DNA of 64,000 nucleotides from Roseomonas genomospecies 6 (GCF_008365375.1 NZ_QOKW01000015.1:1-64000), one strand, 5' to 3'. Shown: positions 1-8,291, counted from the stretch's first letter. Made by a program: numbers and translations. The notes: generated from the sequence alone by a model not told the origin.

Positions 1-54
1 ATCGCCGCGCTCGGCGATGATACGGCCATCAGCTTGCCCGCCGTGGCCGCCTGA
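1..54 (+). CDS. C-terminal end of an upstream gene (partial)
   Basis: Frame 1 is open from the first base and reads 17 codons (IAALGDDTAISLPAVAA) before TGA. Codon use is GC-rich and consistent with coding sequence, so this is probably the tail of a gene whose body lies outside the window. It is too short to assign a family. Confidence 0.5.
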   Translation: MAALGDDTAISLPAVAA

Positions 55-449
55 TACCCCCGGCCAGATCGCGGGGAACCATGATGATTGGCTTGTCCAA
101 TCCTACACCACGGCACGGGACACGATCGGGGGGAGAGGGTTATTCGATGCCTTTGGGACAGAAATCAACCTGACCTCGTTGCCCTGCGGCGGGCGGCGCG
201 CGATTGCAGTGCGGCGGCGCCGTTCCCCCGTCCGGCATCCACGGGCAGCGGCACTCTGCCGCGGGAGGCATGACTCTTTCGAACGAGGTTGTCTCGCCGC
301 GCCCTTGCTCCCGGCGCGTGATGTGTTAAGACGTTGAATGCCGGGTTTGCAGCGCAGCACCCGGCCATGCCGGCGCAACGGCGCCGGTGAACCAGGGCCA
401 GCGCCGGGGCCGCAAGACCCGGGCCGGAGAACAAGGGAAGGATAGCCGC
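55..449. other. Intergenic stretch with no convincing gene
   Basis: About 395 bases without a frame that looks coding. Open frames exist on both strands, but they have the arginine/alanine-rich composition expected of random GC-rich DNA and no good ribosome binding site. A small hairpin (CCGGCGC/GCGCCGG, 370-387) lies before the next gene. The promoter of the 450-680 gene probably lies here, but I cannot identify it. Confidence 0.4.
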
Positions 450-680
450 ATGACGAATCAGCCGGGTTTCCAGGATGCGCCGCCGGACGAGCGCTCGAAC
501 CTCACGGACGAGCAGGAAAGCGCCATCCGCGTTCTCGCCAACAGCCTGCACCGCCTGAACGACGCCGTCGTCAAGGCCGTGGAAGCCGGCGTGACGGTCG
601 AGCTGATGCGCACCGCCCGCTATCACAATGCGACGGGCAACTGGGGCGACCAGCTCACCCCGATGATCCGCACCAAGTAA
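450..680 (+). CDS. Small conserved-looking hypothetical protein, 76 aa
   Basis: I do not recognise the family. The start at 450 is chosen because AAGGGAAGG sits just upstream; an in-frame start at 387 would add an arginine-rich extension that looks like untranslated DNA. The protein is soluble and probably helical (motif EQESAIRVLANSLHRLNDAVVKA), with no signal peptide or membrane segment. A good terminator follows directly, so it is probably a single-gene transcript. Function unknown. Confidence 0.6.
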   Translation: MTNQPGFQDAPPDERSNLTDEQESAIRVLANSLHRLNDAVVKAVEAGVTVELMRTARYHNATGNWGDQLTPMIRTK

Positions 681-702
681 GCGGCTCATACCATCCTTAC
701 GG

Positions 703-740
703 AAGGCCCCCCGCTCGAAAGGGCAGGGGGCCTTTTCCTT
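703..740 (+). terminator. Rho-independent terminator after the 76-aa gene
   Basis: AAGGCCCCC at 703-711 pairs with GGGGGCCTT at 725-733 around a short loop, followed by a T-rich tract (TTCCTTTT). Confidence 0.75.
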
Positions 741-855
741 TTCGGCGTCTCCATCCCCTTCGGCCGGTCTTTCCGCGAATCTTCATGCCGGGGCGCGGAA
801 CCACGGCTCCCTTTCCCGGTTCCCTTCCAGATTGGGCCGCAACAAGGGAACGGTC

Positions 856-1032
856 ATGAAGGACGCTCAGAACCATCCCCCGCAGCGTCAGGCCATGAAG
901 GACCGTGAAGCCTTCTGGCGCATGCACTGCCTGTCGGAACCGACCTTCACCGACCTGACGCACGGCATCTTCCTGGGCCTCGTCTGGTCGGCGGTGCTGT
1001 GGGCGCCGATGTTCATCAGCGTGCTGCTCTGA
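856..1032 (+). CDS. Small single-span membrane protein, 58 aa
   Basis: The start at 856 follows AAGGGAA at a suitable distance; an upstream in-frame start at 832 lacks one. The N-terminal half is polar (MKDAQNHPPQRQAMKDREAF). The C-terminal half is one hydrophobic segment (about residues 36-58, GIFLGLVWSAVLWAPMFISV) that ends the protein, so it is a tail-anchored type of miniprotein. No family recognised. It converges on the kinase gene to its right with 15 bases between stops. Confidence 0.55.
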   Translation: MKDAQNHPPQRQAMKDREAFWRMHCLSEPTFTDLTHGIFLGLVWSAVLWAPMFISVLL

Positions 1033-1047
1033 TCCGCATCCGTTCCT

Positions 1048-3249
1048 TCACGCCACCTTCGCGGGCCGCAGCAGGGCGCGGACCCGCGCGGCGAGCTGGT
1101 CGGGGGTGAAGGGCTTGGGCAGGACGGCGGCGTCGGCCTTCAGCCCGTTCAAGGATTCCGGGCTGTAGCCGGAAATCAGCAGGATGCGGATGCCGGGCCA
1201 GCGTTCCTGGACCCGGCGCGCCAGGTCGATGCCCGAAACGCCGTAGGGCATCACCACGTCCGACACGATCACGTCGAAGGCCGAGTCCTCTTCCAGGATT
1301 TCCAGCGCGGCGGCGCCGTGGTCGGCGGTCACCACCTCGAAGCCCTCCTGGGTCAGCCCCTCCACGGTGGCCATCAGCACCAGGGCGTTGTCCTCCACCA
1401 CCAGCAGCCGCACCGGGCCGCTCGGCGCCTCCTCCTCCGCCTCGGGCGCCGCCTCCGGTTCCGGCGTCCGGTCGGACAGGGGCAGGGTGATGCGGACCAG
1501 CGTGCCGCGGCGGGGCGCGCTGGAGATGGTGGCGTTGCCGCCCGATTGCCGGGCGAAGCCGTAGACCATCGACAGGCCCAGCCCCGTCCCCTTGCCGTGC
1601 GGCTTGGTGGTGAAGAATGGCTCGAAGGCGCGGGCGGCGATCTCCGGCGGCATGCCGTTGCCGGTGTCGGCGATCTCCAGCACGGCCTGCGGGCCGTCGG
1701 GCGTGTCCTCCTGCCGGGCGGCGATGCGGATGCGTCCGCCCGCCGGCATGGCGTCGCGGGCGTTGACGACGAGGTTCAACACCGCCAGCTCCAACTGGAC
1801 CGGGTCCACCTCCACCCGCAACGGGGCCGCGGGAAGCGCCCAGTCCAGCGCGATGTCGGCGCGGATGGACCGTTCCAGAAGATCGGCCATGGCGCGCAGG
1901 CTGTCCCCCAGATCGACCACCTTGGGGTCCACCGCCTCCTGGCGGGAGAAGGCCAGCAACTGGCCGGTCAGCGTCCGGGCGCGATCCAGCGCGGTGCGGG
2001 CGCCGTCCAGATAGCGGGTCCCTTCCGCCGGCAGATGCCGTTCCATCAGGTGCAGGTTGGTCAGGGCGGCGGTCAGAAGGTTGTTGAAGTCGTGGGCAAC
2101 GCCGCCGGTCAACTGGCCCAGCGCCTCCAGCTTCTGCGACTGGCGCAGCGCGTTCTCCAGCGATTCGCGGGCGCGGGCCTCCTCGGTCCAGCGGCGGACG
2201 GCCCGCATCTCGCTCTGCGCGCGGCGCAGCGCCAGCAGGGTGATGCCGACCAGGGCCAGCGTCGCCGGCACGGCGAGGGCGGCATAGAGCAGGATGTTGC
2301 GCGCCCACTTGGACCGGATGTCGTTCATCGGGACGCCGTAGGTGACGTAGACCGGGTAGGGCGCGACGTGCATGAAACCGGTCATCCGGGGCATCCCGTC
2401 GATGCGGCCCCGCGTGAGGAACACACCCTCCGCCCGTCCCGCCGCCATGGCGCCAAGCAGGGAGCTGTCGGCTCCATGGCGTGCCTGCCGCTCGCCCATC
2501 GCGGGGAAGCGCACGAGAACGGACCCGTCCCGGCGCACGAGGGAGATGGATTCCTTCGGACCGGAGACGACCCGCCGGTAGAAATCCTCCAAATAGTCGG
2601 TCAGCACCGCGGTCAGAAGGATGCCGTCGAACGGCCCCTCCGGCCCGCCCTCGGCGGCGCGCCGGCGCGTGACGTTGAACTGCCGCTTGCCGGACCCGCG
2701 CCCCGTGACCGCCTCGCTGATGAAGACACCGGCGTCGGCGGTCGCCTGTGTGCGGAAATACTCGCGGTCGGAGAGGGAGATCGAGGGAACGGGGAACTGG
2801 CGGTTGTCGTTCTTCAGCGCTCCGTTCGGATCGACCAGCCCCACGATGCCGATCTGCGGCAACTCCTCGACCAGCGTCCTCAGATAGCCGTGCAATTGTT
2901 CGGAGTGGCCGATCTCGGCCCATTTCATGCCTGCGGTCCGCTCGTCCATGCGGTCCAGAACCTGCTCGACCGTGTCGAACACCTTCTGCATGTGCTCGTG
3001 CAGGATCAGCACGGTCTTGCGGATGTTGCGCTCCGCGTCCGCTTCCACATCGTGATAGTCGCGCCAGGCGATGGCGGTGAACAGCAGGGTGGGGACCAGG
3101 ACGGCAGCCACCAGAAGCGTGCGCAGAAGGCGCACCATTCCCGCCGATTCGGTTGCCAGGGCATCGAGGTAGCGAAGGGGCATGGTCTGCAGGGTGGAAG
3201 CGGGAGGCCGGGAGGCCGGGGGGGCGGCGGCGCGGGGTGCCGTGGACAT
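1048..3249 (-). CDS. Hybrid sensor histidine kinase with periplasmic Cache-like sensor and receiver domain
   Basis: Membrane sensor of a two-component system, 733 aa. Order: TM1 (about 40-62), an extracytoplasmic region of roughly 250 residues of dCache type (includes SLSDREYFR and a PYPVYVTYGVP end), TM2 (about 317-342), a dimerisation domain with phospho-acceptor His386 in GGVAHDFNNLL, an HATPase domain (N-box VLNLVVNARDA, G-boxes ADTGNGMP and GKGTGLGLSMVYG), then a C-terminal receiver with Asp664 (VIVSDVVMP) and Lys in LPKPF. The H-box variant AHDFNNLL is typical of hybrid kinases. There is no cognate regulator nearby, so phosphotransfer partners lie elsewhere. A start at Met23 (position 3183) is equally possible because the first 22 residues are Ala/Pro-rich. 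Confidence 0.93.
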   Translation of the reverse strand: MSTAPRAAAPPASRPPASTLQTMPLRYLDALATESAGMVRLLRTLLVAAVLVPTLLFTAIAWRDYHDVEADAERNIRKTVLILHEHMQKVFDTVEQVLDRMDERTAGMKWAEIGHSEQLHGYLRTLVEELPQIGIVGLVDPNGALKNDNRQFPVPSISLSDREYFRTQATADAGVFISEAVTGRGSGKRQFNVTRRRAAEGGPEGPFDGILLTAVLTDYLEDFYRRVVSGPKESISLVRRDGSVLVRFPAMGERQARHGADSSLLGAMAAGRAEGVFLTRGRIDGMPRMTGFMHVAPYPVYVTYGVPMNDIRSKWARNILLYAALAVPATLALVGITLLALRRAQSEMRAVRRWTEEARARESLENALRQSQKLEALGQLTGGVAHDFNNLLTAALTNLHLMERHLPAEGTRYLDGARTALDRARTLTGQLLAFSRQEAVDPKVVDLGDSLRAMADLLERSIRADIALDWALPAAPLRVEVDPVQLELAVLNLVVNARDAMPAGGRIRIAARQEDTPDGPQAVLEIADTGNGMPPEIAARAFEPFFTTKPHGKGTGLGLSMVYGFARQSGGNATISSAPRRGTLVRITLPLSDRTPEPEAAPEAEEEAPSGPVRLLVVEDNALVLMATVEGLTQEGFEVVTADHGAAALEILEEDSAFDVIVSDVVMPYGVSGIDLARRVQERWPGIRILLISGYSPESLNGLKADAAVLPKPFTPDQLAARVRALLRPAKVA

Positions 3250-3355
3250 TCCGCCGTATGCACGAAGCTATGCCGGTCCCCGGTATCCGGGGCAACCTGA
3301 ACTTTCTGGCGGCCCTATGCCTTTCAGCAGAGGGTGGTGGTGCAGCCGATCCCTT

Positions 3356-3444
3356 CCCCATGGTCTTGCCCCCATGGTCTTGCGGGGTGGAACCGGCGAC
3401 AATGGTGCAAGTCCGCATCCCTCCATTGCCATCCCTCCATTGCC
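3356..3444. repeat. Two different 14-bp tandem duplications upstream of the AhpD-like gene
   Basis: CCCCATGGTCTTGC occurs at 3356-3369 and again at 3370-3383. ATCCCTCCATTGCC occurs at 3417-3430 and 3431-3444. Both are perfect head-to-tail duplications in the gap between the divergent kinase and AhpD-like genes, so they probably arose by replication slippage within the promoter region. Confidence 0.8.
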
Positions 3445-3485
3445 GTCCCTCAGCCGTCACCCTTCTGCCGCGGAGATCCGTTCCC

Positions 3486-3875
3486 ATGCCCCTGAAGCCC
3501 ATCGAGCACGCCGACGCCGCACCCGAGGTGCGCGCCGTCTACGACGACATCAAGGCGGTCCGCAACGTGCCGGACGTCAACAATTTCTGGAAGATGGCGG
3601 CGCACCACCCGCCCACGCTGAAGCGCACCTGGGAGAGCCTGAAGGAAGTGATGGCCCCGGGCGCGCTGGACCCGCTGGTGAAGGAGATGATCTTCGTCGC
3701 GGTCAGCGTGACCAACGGCTGCGACTATTGCATCCGCTCGCACGAGGCCGCCGCGCGCCGGGCGGGCATGACCGACGCCCAGTTCGGCGAACTGATGGCC
3801 GTCATCGGCATGGCCAACGAGACCAACCGGCTCGTCAAGGGCTATCAGGTCGAGATCGACGAGGCGCTGAAGTAG
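3486..3875 (+). CDS. Carboxymuconolactone decarboxylase/AhpD-like protein
   Basis: A 129-aa all-helical protein of the CMD/AhpD superfamily. The signature is CDYC followed by IRSHEAAARRAGM (around residue 80), the redox CxxC plus downstream His used by AhpD-type alkylhydroperoxidases. Length fits a single-domain member. Upstream in-frame starts exist, but the 3486 start gives the canonical N-terminus (MPLKPIEHADAAPEVRAVYDDI). It is probably a peroxidase-linked disulfide reductase, but no partner AhpC lies in the window, so the substrate is unknown. It is divergent from the hybrid kinase. Confidence 0.85.
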   Translation: MPLKPIEHADAAPEVRAVYDDIKAVRNVPDVNNFWKMAAHHPPTLKRTWESLKEVMAPGALDPLVKEMIFVAVSVTNGCDYCIRSHEAAARRAGMTDAQFGELMAVIGMANETNRLVKGYQVEIDEALK

Positions 3876-3901
3876 GGCGCACCCGTCAGGCGATGCACCC
3901 C

Positions 3902-4321
3902 TCAGGCGATATCGTCGAGCGCGTCCTCCAGCGACGGATAGATGCCCTCGACGAGCGAGCCGTCCACCCGCACCGGTCTGGGCAGGACGGCGACGGCGTC
4001 CAGAGCCCCGCGCAGCGTCAGCCCGGTGACCTCCACGAAGCCGCCGCGGTCGCCGTAGCGCCCGGCGGTCCATTCCGGCTGGTCGGGGTCGCCGGACAGC
4101 CGTCCGTTGCAGGTTATCATCTCGTGGGTGTCGTCGCCGCCGCGCCGGTTCCAGGCCATGCCGCCGCCGCCGCCCATATCACCGCCGATATCGCGGGGGC
4201 GGAAGCCCTGCGGTTCCACCAGATCGCGCACCGCGCGGGACACCACCACCGCCTTGGGATCGATTTCCGTGCCGACGGGGCCGCCCGCCGCCTGGGGTTC
4301 CTCTCCGATCGCCTGTTCCAT
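3902..4321 (-). CDS. Hypothetical protein, 139 aa
   Basis: I do not recognise this protein. It is acidic and soluble, has a glycine run (DMGGGGGMAWN) in the middle and a C-terminal half that looks folded (EVTGLTLRGALDAVAVLPRPVRVDGSLVEGIYPSLEDALDDIA). No signal peptide or membrane segment. It lies downstream of the two tRNA-Pro genes on the same strand, separated from them by a terminator, and converges on the AhpD-like gene. Confidence 0.55.
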   Translation of the reverse strand: MEQAIGEEPQAAGGPVGTEIDPKAVVVSRAVRDLVEPQGFRPRDIGGDMGGGGGMAWNRRGGDDTHEMITCNGRLSGDPDQPEWTAGRYGDRGGFVEVTGLTLRGALDAVAVLPRPVRVDGSLVEGIYPSLEDALDDIA

Positions 4322-4397
4322 GGGGCCGCTCCCCTTCCGTCTCGCCTGATACGGACAACAGGCGGGAGCGCGGCCTGTGCCGGAAAGCCGGAGGGAG

Positions 4398-4437
4398 AAA
4401 AAGCGAAAGGGCCGGTGCGTTTCCGCACCGGCCCTTT
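4398..4437 (-). terminator. Terminator of tRNA-Pro copy A
   Basis: A perfect 14-bp stem (4406-4419 with 4424-4437, AAAGGGCCGGTGCG and its complement) with loop TTTC. Read on the minus strand it is followed by CGCTTTTT. The same hairpin follows the other tRNA copy. Confidence 0.85.
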
Positions 4438-4524
4438 GCCGTATGGTCGGAGAGAGAGGATTCGAACCTCCGGCCCCTGCCTCCCGAAAGCAGTGCTCTA
4501 CCAGGCTGAGCTACTCTCCGGTCC
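4399..4524. repeat. Duplicated tRNA-Pro block, copy A
   Basis: These 126 bases (terminator plus tRNA plus five flanking bases) are identical to 4634-4759, offset by 235 bases. Similarity continues for about 40 further bases on the upstream side of the tRNA, with scattered differences (TCGGTGCCGCCGT shared). This is a tandem segmental duplication. Confidence 0.85.
4444..4520 (-). tRNA. tRNA-Pro (anticodon CGG), copy A
   Basis: A 77-nt cloverleaf on the minus strand. Acceptor CGGAGAG/CTCTCCG, D-stem GCTC/GAGC, anticodon stem CTGCT/GGCAG with loop TTCGGGA giving anticodon CGG (reads CCG), T-arm GGAGG-TTCGAAT-CCTCT, discriminator A and an encoded CCA. CCG is likely to be the main proline codon in this GC-rich genome. 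Confidence 0.95.
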
Positions 4525-4633
4525 AATCGGTGCCGCCGTTTCCAGCGTCGCCGTGGAGCGGGTGTATAGACCCTTTGCGGACCGGCTGCAATGGGAATAA
4601 GCGGCAATTGCGGTATGTTTTCTGCCGGGCCGG

Positions 4634-4672
4634 AAAAGCGAAAGGGCCGGTGCGTTTCCGCACCGGCCCTTT
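4634..4672 (-). terminator. Terminator of tRNA-Pro copy B
   Basis: The same 14-bp hairpin as after copy A, with CGCTTTT on the minus strand. Because copy B lies upstream of copy A on that strand, the hairpin implies each tRNA is its own transcription unit. Confidence 0.85.
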
Positions 4673-4678
4673 GCCGTA

Positions 4679-4755
4679 TGGTCGGAGAGAGAGGATTCGA
4701 ACCTCCGGCCCCTGCCTCCCGAAAGCAGTGCTCTACCAGGCTGAGCTACTCTCCG
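4679..4755 (-). tRNA. tRNA-Pro (anticodon CGG), copy B
   Basis: Sequence identical to copy A over all 77 nt, including the encoded CCA. It lies just downstream of the polyprenyl synthase gene on the same strand. Confidence 0.95.
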
Positions 4756-4864
4756 GTCCGTCGGTGCCGCCGTCGCCAGCGTCACCGTGGGCCGCGTATA
4801 TAGCCGCTCGAACCGGGGGCTGCAACGTGAAAATCATCCCCCGCGGCGAAAAAGTTCGGTACGC

Positions 4865-5893
4865 TTAGAAATCACGCTCGATCACGAAATCCAGCACTTC
4901 AAGCAGGGCGGCCTTCACCGGCGTGTCGGGGAACAGGCCCAGCGCGTCCCGCGCGATGGCGCCGTAGTGGCGGGCGCGCTCCACCGTGTCCTTCAGCGCG
5001 TTGTGCCTGGCCATCAGTTCCTGGGCGCGTTCCAGGTCACCGTCCCGCTGGTCCAGCTCCTCCATGGTGCGGCGCCAGAAGGCCCGCTCTTCGTCGTTGC
5101 CGCGGCGGAAGGCGAGCACGACCGGCAGGGTGATCTTGCCCTCGCGGAAGTCGTCGCCGACCGTCTTGCCCAGCTTCGCCTGGAAGGCCGAGTAATCCAG
5201 CACGTCGTCCACGAGCTGGAAGGCGATGCCCAGATTCATGCCGTAGTCGTAGAGCGCCAGCTCCTCCGCCTGCGGGCGTTCGGCCACCACGGCGCCGACC
5301 CGGCAGGCGGCGGCGAACAGCTCCGCCGTCTTGGCCTTGATGACCTCCAGATAGGCCTGCTCGCTGGTCTCGGTGTCGTTGGTGGTGCGGAGCTGCAGCA
5401 CCTCGCCCTCGGCGATCACGGCGGACGCCTTGGACAGGATGCGCAGCACGTCGAGCGACCCGACCTCCACCATCAGCTCGAAGCTGCGGGAGAACAGGAA
5501 GTCGCCGACCAGCACGCTGGCCTTGTTCCCGAACACGGCGTTGGCGGAAGCGAGGCCGCGGCGCAGGTCGCTCTCGTCCACGACGTCGTCGTGCAGCAGG
5601 GTGGCGGTGTGGATGAACTCCACCACCGCGGCCAGCATCTTGTGGTCCTCCCCCTTGTAGCCGCACAGCTCGGCGGCGGCGAGGGTCAGGACGGGGCGCA
5701 GCCGCTTGCCGCCGGCTGCGATGATGTAGCCGGCAAGCTGCGGGATCATCTCCACCGACGAATGCATCCGCTGGACGATGATCTCGTTGACCGCGCTCAG
5801 GTCATCGGCCACCAGGGCGGTCAGATCGTCGAGCGGGGTGGACTTCCGCCGTTTCGGCTCGAGGTTGGTCACGACCGCCAAGGTCGACTCCAA
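4865..5893 (-). CDS. ispB: Polyprenyl (octa/decaprenyl) diphosphate synthase
   Basis: Trans-type prenyltransferase, 342 aa, that builds the isoprenoid side chain of ubiquinone by repeated condensation of IPP. Two Asp-rich motifs bind Mg-diphosphate: the first in LLHDDVVDESDLRRG (about residue 100), the second in QLVDDVLDY (about residue 225). GGKRLRP and the KT/Q motifs of the family are present. Chain length cannot be read with certainty; alphaproteobacteria usually make Q-10. It is divergent from the DUF2007 gene with about 100 bases between starts. Together with ubiA and ubiD elsewhere in the window it covers the prenylation branch of ubiquinone synthesis. Confidence 0.93.
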   Translation of the reverse strand: MESTLAVVTNLEPKRRKSTPLDDLTALVADDLSAVNEIIVQRMHSSVEMIPQLAGYIIAAGGKRLRPVLTLAAAELCGYKGEDHKMLAAVVEFIHTATLLHDDVVDESDLRRGLASANAVFGNKASVLVGDFLFSRSFELMVEVGSLDVLRILSKASAVIAEGEVLQLRTTNDTETSEQAYLEVIKAKTAELFAAACRVGAVVAERPQAEELALYDYGMNLGIAFQLVDDVLDYSAFQAKLGKTVGDDFREGKITLPVVLAFRRGNDEERAFWRRTMEELDQRDGDLERAQELMARHNALKDTVERARHYGAIARDALGLFPDTPVKAALLEVLDFVIERDF

Positions 5894-5991
5894 TGATGAT
5901 TGACGTGACGAATTCCGGCAGGGAGCATAACGGCATAGCCTCTTCGGTCAAGCCCGCAGGGCGTTCAAGGGCACAGAACAGCCGGGATTTC

Positions 5992-6207
5992 ATGAAGGAA
6001 CTTCTCCGCACCACCGATCCGGTCCGCCTGAGCTGGCTTCTGGCCCTGCTGGCCGACGCGGGAATCGAGGGGATCGTGCTGGACACCCACACCAGCATCC
6101 TGGAGGGCTCCATCGGGGCCATCCCGCGCCGTCTGATGGTGGCGGAGGACGATCACGCCTTCGCCAGCCGCCTGCTGCGCGACGCCGGGGAGGAGTTGGG
6201 GGCGTGA
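5992..6207 (+). CDS. DUF2007 domain protein, 71 aa
   Basis: A small one-domain protein of the DUF2007 (putative signal-transducing) family: KELLRTTDPVRLSWLLALLADAGIEGIVLDTHTSILEGSIG resembles the family pattern of beta-strand, long helix, then a hydrophobic strand, ending ARRLLRDAG-like. The start at 5992 gives the family length; earlier in-frame starts add a non-conserved extension. Its TGA overlaps the start of the methyltransferase (ATGA-type overlap), so the two are co-translated. The molecular role of the family is not established. Confidence 0.8.
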   Translation: MKELLRTTDPVRLSWLLALLADAGIEGIVLDTHTSILEGSIGAIPRRLMVAEDDHAFASRLLRDAGEELGA

Positions 6208-6950
6208 TGGTGCGTGAGGATGCGTTCGACACGCTCCTGGACGGGCGGGTGCGCTTGATCCAGCCGCAGGCCGGGTACCGCGCCGCCATCGACCCCGTTC
6301 TGCTTGCCGCCGTCACCGCCGCCGAGGCGGGGGAGCGGGTGCTGGACGCCGGGACGGGCACCGGGGCCGCGGCGCTGTGCCTCGCCGTCCGGGTGCCGGG
6401 CGTGACGGTCGTCGGGCTGGAGAAGCGGGCGGAGGCGGCGGATTTCGCGCGGCGCAACGCCGCCCTCAACGGGCTGGAAGGCCGGGTGCCCGTCGTCGAG
6501 GGCGACCTGCTGGCTCCGCCGCCGGAGTTGATTCCCGGAAGCTTCGACCGGGTGATGATGAACCCGCCCTACCTGCGCGCCGGGGCGGCCAGCCCGCCCC
6601 CCGATCCCTGGAAGGCCGCCGCGAACGTGGAAGGGGAGGCGGGGCTGCCGGACTGGGTGCGCTTCGCCGCCGCCATGCTGAAGCCGCGCGGCGCGCTGAC
6701 CATGGTCCACCGGGCCGACCGGGTGGACGAGATCCTAGCTGCCCTGCACGGCGCCCGATTCGGCTCCCTGCTGCTGGTCCCGCTCTGGCCGAAGCCTGGG
6801 GAGGAGGCCCGCCGCATCCTGCTGGCGGCGAGAAAGGGCGGCCGGTCGCCCGCGCGTTTCACCGCCGGGCTGGTGCTGCACGGCCCCGATGGCGCCTATG
6901 GCGCGCAGGCGCAGCGGATTCTGCGCGACATGGAACCGCTGATCCCTTAA
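6204..6950 (+). CDS. TrmN6-like SAM-dependent methyltransferase
   Basis: Class I methyltransferase of the N6-adenine type, 248 aa. The SAM-binding glycine motif is VLDAGTGTGAAALCLA (about 50-65), the acidic ribose-binding residue lies in GLEKRAEA, and the catalytic NPPY motif is in MMNPPYLRAG (about 115). The family includes tRNA1(Val) A37 N6-methyltransferase (YfiC/TrmN6), and the N-terminal QPQAGYRAAIDPVLLAA fits that group well. It overlaps the DUF2007 gene by four bases. The exact RNA target is inferred from family only. Confidence 0.85.
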   Translation: MMVREDAFDTLLDGRVRLIQPQAGYRAAIDPVLLAAVTAAEAGERVLDAGTGTGAAALCLAVRVPGVTVVGLEKRAEAADFARRNAALNGLEGRVPVVEGDLLAPPPELIPGSFDRVMMNPPYLRAGAASPPPDPWKAAANVEGEAGLPDWVRFAAAMLKPRGALTMVHRADRVDEILAALHGARFGSLLLVPLWPKPGEEARRILLAARKGGRSPARFTAGLVLHGPDGAYGAQAQRILRDMEPLIP

Positions 6951-6995
6951 GTCGGCGCTTTCAATCCAGCCTCAGCGCCACCATTTCAACCGGCG

Positions 6996-7874
6996 ATGAA
7001 CATGACGAAGCTGCTCGCCAAACTCCCGTTCGGCCCCTGGCGCGACGCCGGGCCGATCGTGTCCGTTCTCCGCCTGTCCGGGATCATCGGTCAGGCCGGA
7101 GCCTTCCGGCAAGGTCTGACCATGGCCGGCACGGCCGGGCTGATCGAACGCGCCTTCGCGCCGAAGAAACAGGCGGCGGTGGCTCTGGTCGTCAACTCGC
7201 CCGGCGGATCGCCCGTGCAGTCGGCGCTGATCGCCAAGCGCATCCGCGACCTCGCCACCGAGAAGAAGGTGCCGGTCTTCGCCTTCTGCGAGGACGCGGC
7301 GGCGTCCGGCGGCTACTGGCTGGCCTGTGCGGCGGACGAGATCTGGGCGGACGAGAGCAGCATCCTGGGCTCCATCGGGGTGGTCTCCTCCGGCTTCGGC
7401 GCGCACGAATTCATCCAGCGCTACGGCATCGAGCGCCGGCTCTACACCGCGGGCGACAAGAAGGTGATCCTCGACCCCTTCTCGCCGGAGCGGGAGGACG
7501 GGGTGGCCCATTTGAAGGCGATCCAGACGGAGATTCACGACGCCTTCAAGGCGATGGTGCGCGAGCGCCGCGGCGCCCGTCTGGCCGGGCCGGAGGAGGA
7601 GCTGTTCTCCGGCGCCTTCTGGGCGGGGCGGCGCGCTCTGGAACTGGGGCTGATCGACGGAATCGGCGATCTGCGCACCGTCCTGCGGGGCCGGTTCGGC
7701 GAGAAGGTGCGGCTGCGCGTCGTGCAGGAGGACCGGCGCTGGTTCCGCCGCATGGGCTTCCGCGTGGAAGCGCCGATGGGCGGAAACACGCTCGACCGTC
7801 TCGCGGCGGACCTCCCCGCGGCGGCGCTGGCCGCCGTGGAGGAGCGTGCCCTGTGGTCGCGCTACGGCCTGTGA
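6996..7874 (+). CDS. S49 family serine peptidase (SppA/SohB-like)
   Basis: A 292-aa serine/lysine peptidase. VNSPGGSP forms the oxyanion region, the nucleophilic Ser is in DAAASGGYWLA (about residue 105), and the general-base Lys is likely in GDKKVILDPFSP (about 155), as in short signal peptide peptidases. No strong N-terminal membrane segment, so it may be cytoplasmic or peripheral rather than a classic membrane-bound SppA. It probably degrades cleaved signal peptides or misfolded membrane protein fragments. It follows the methyltransferase by 45 bases and may be cotranscribed. Confidence 0.88.
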   Translation: MNMTKLLAKLPFGPWRDAGPIVSVLRLSGIIGQAGAFRQGLTMAGTAGLIERAFAPKKQAAVALVVNSPGGSPVQSALIAKRIRDLATEKKVPVFAFCEDAAASGGYWLACAADEIWADESSILGSIGVVSSGFGAHEFIQRYGIERRLYTAGDKKVILDPFSPEREDGVAHLKAIQTEIHDAFKAMVRERRGARLAGPEEELFSGAFWAGRRALELGLIDGIGDLRTVLRGRFGEKVRLRVVQEDRRWFRRMGFRVEAPMGGNTLDRLAADLPAAALAAVEERALWSRYGL

Positions 7875-7882
7875 GCCGGGCG

Positions 7883-8110
7883 TTACTGGGTGACTTCGCG
7901 CAGGCGTTCGGACGGCGGCGGGACCGGTTCGCCGCTGCGCCGGGCGTTCTCGATCCAGGCGGCGATGGCGTCGAGCGCGGCGGTGCTGGCGTCGGCGGGG
8001 GTGGCGCCGCCCGCGGTGCAGCCCGGCAGGTCGGGCACCTCGGCCACATAGCCGACGCCCTGTTCCGGGGGCAGGGGGCGGACGATGACCGGATAGGCGC
8101 TGGCATCCAT
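7883..8110 (-). CDS. HicB-like antitoxin-fold protein without adjacent HicA
   Basis: A 75-aa protein with the HicB RNase H-like fold: YPVIVRPLPPEQGVGYVAEVPDLPGCTAGGATPADASTAALDAIAAWIE. The start at 8110 is set by AGAGGAGA eight bases upstream. HicB normally neutralises the small RNase HicA from an adjacent gene. Neither flank (S49 peptidase and an intergenic gap of about 180 bases) holds a HicA-like frame. No clear C-terminal ribbon-helix-helix or HTH follows the fold, so it may act as a free-standing regulator or be a remnant. Confidence 0.8.
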   Translation of the reverse strand: MDASAYPVIVRPLPPEQGVGYVAEVPDLPGCTAGGATPADASTAALDAIAAWIENARRSGEPVPPPSERLREVTQ

Positions 8111-8291
8111 AACGTTGCGTCTCCTCTGCGCGCGGTTTTCATCCATTAGGTGCCGCTTCCGCTGCGGACGACAAGGATTCTTTGCGCCGGACCGGCGCAT
8201 CTTTCGATGTTCGATCCATTTTCGGCGGATCAACCTTCCGGGGTGCAGGCCCCCCTTGACCGCGGCACCCCGCAGGCCCTAATCCTCCCCC

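Larger units (their letters stand above)
4634..4759. repeat. Duplicated tRNA-Pro block, copy B
   Basis: Identical over 126 bases to 4399-4524. The 109 bases between the two blocks include upstream sequence of copy A, so the duplication probably copied promoter, tRNA and terminator together. Confidence 0.85.

Noticed and set aside
219-322. Short frame beginning at about 270 after GGGAGGC
   Set aside because: The purine stretch touches the start codon, leaving no spacing, and the 17-codon product has no character; left as intergenic.
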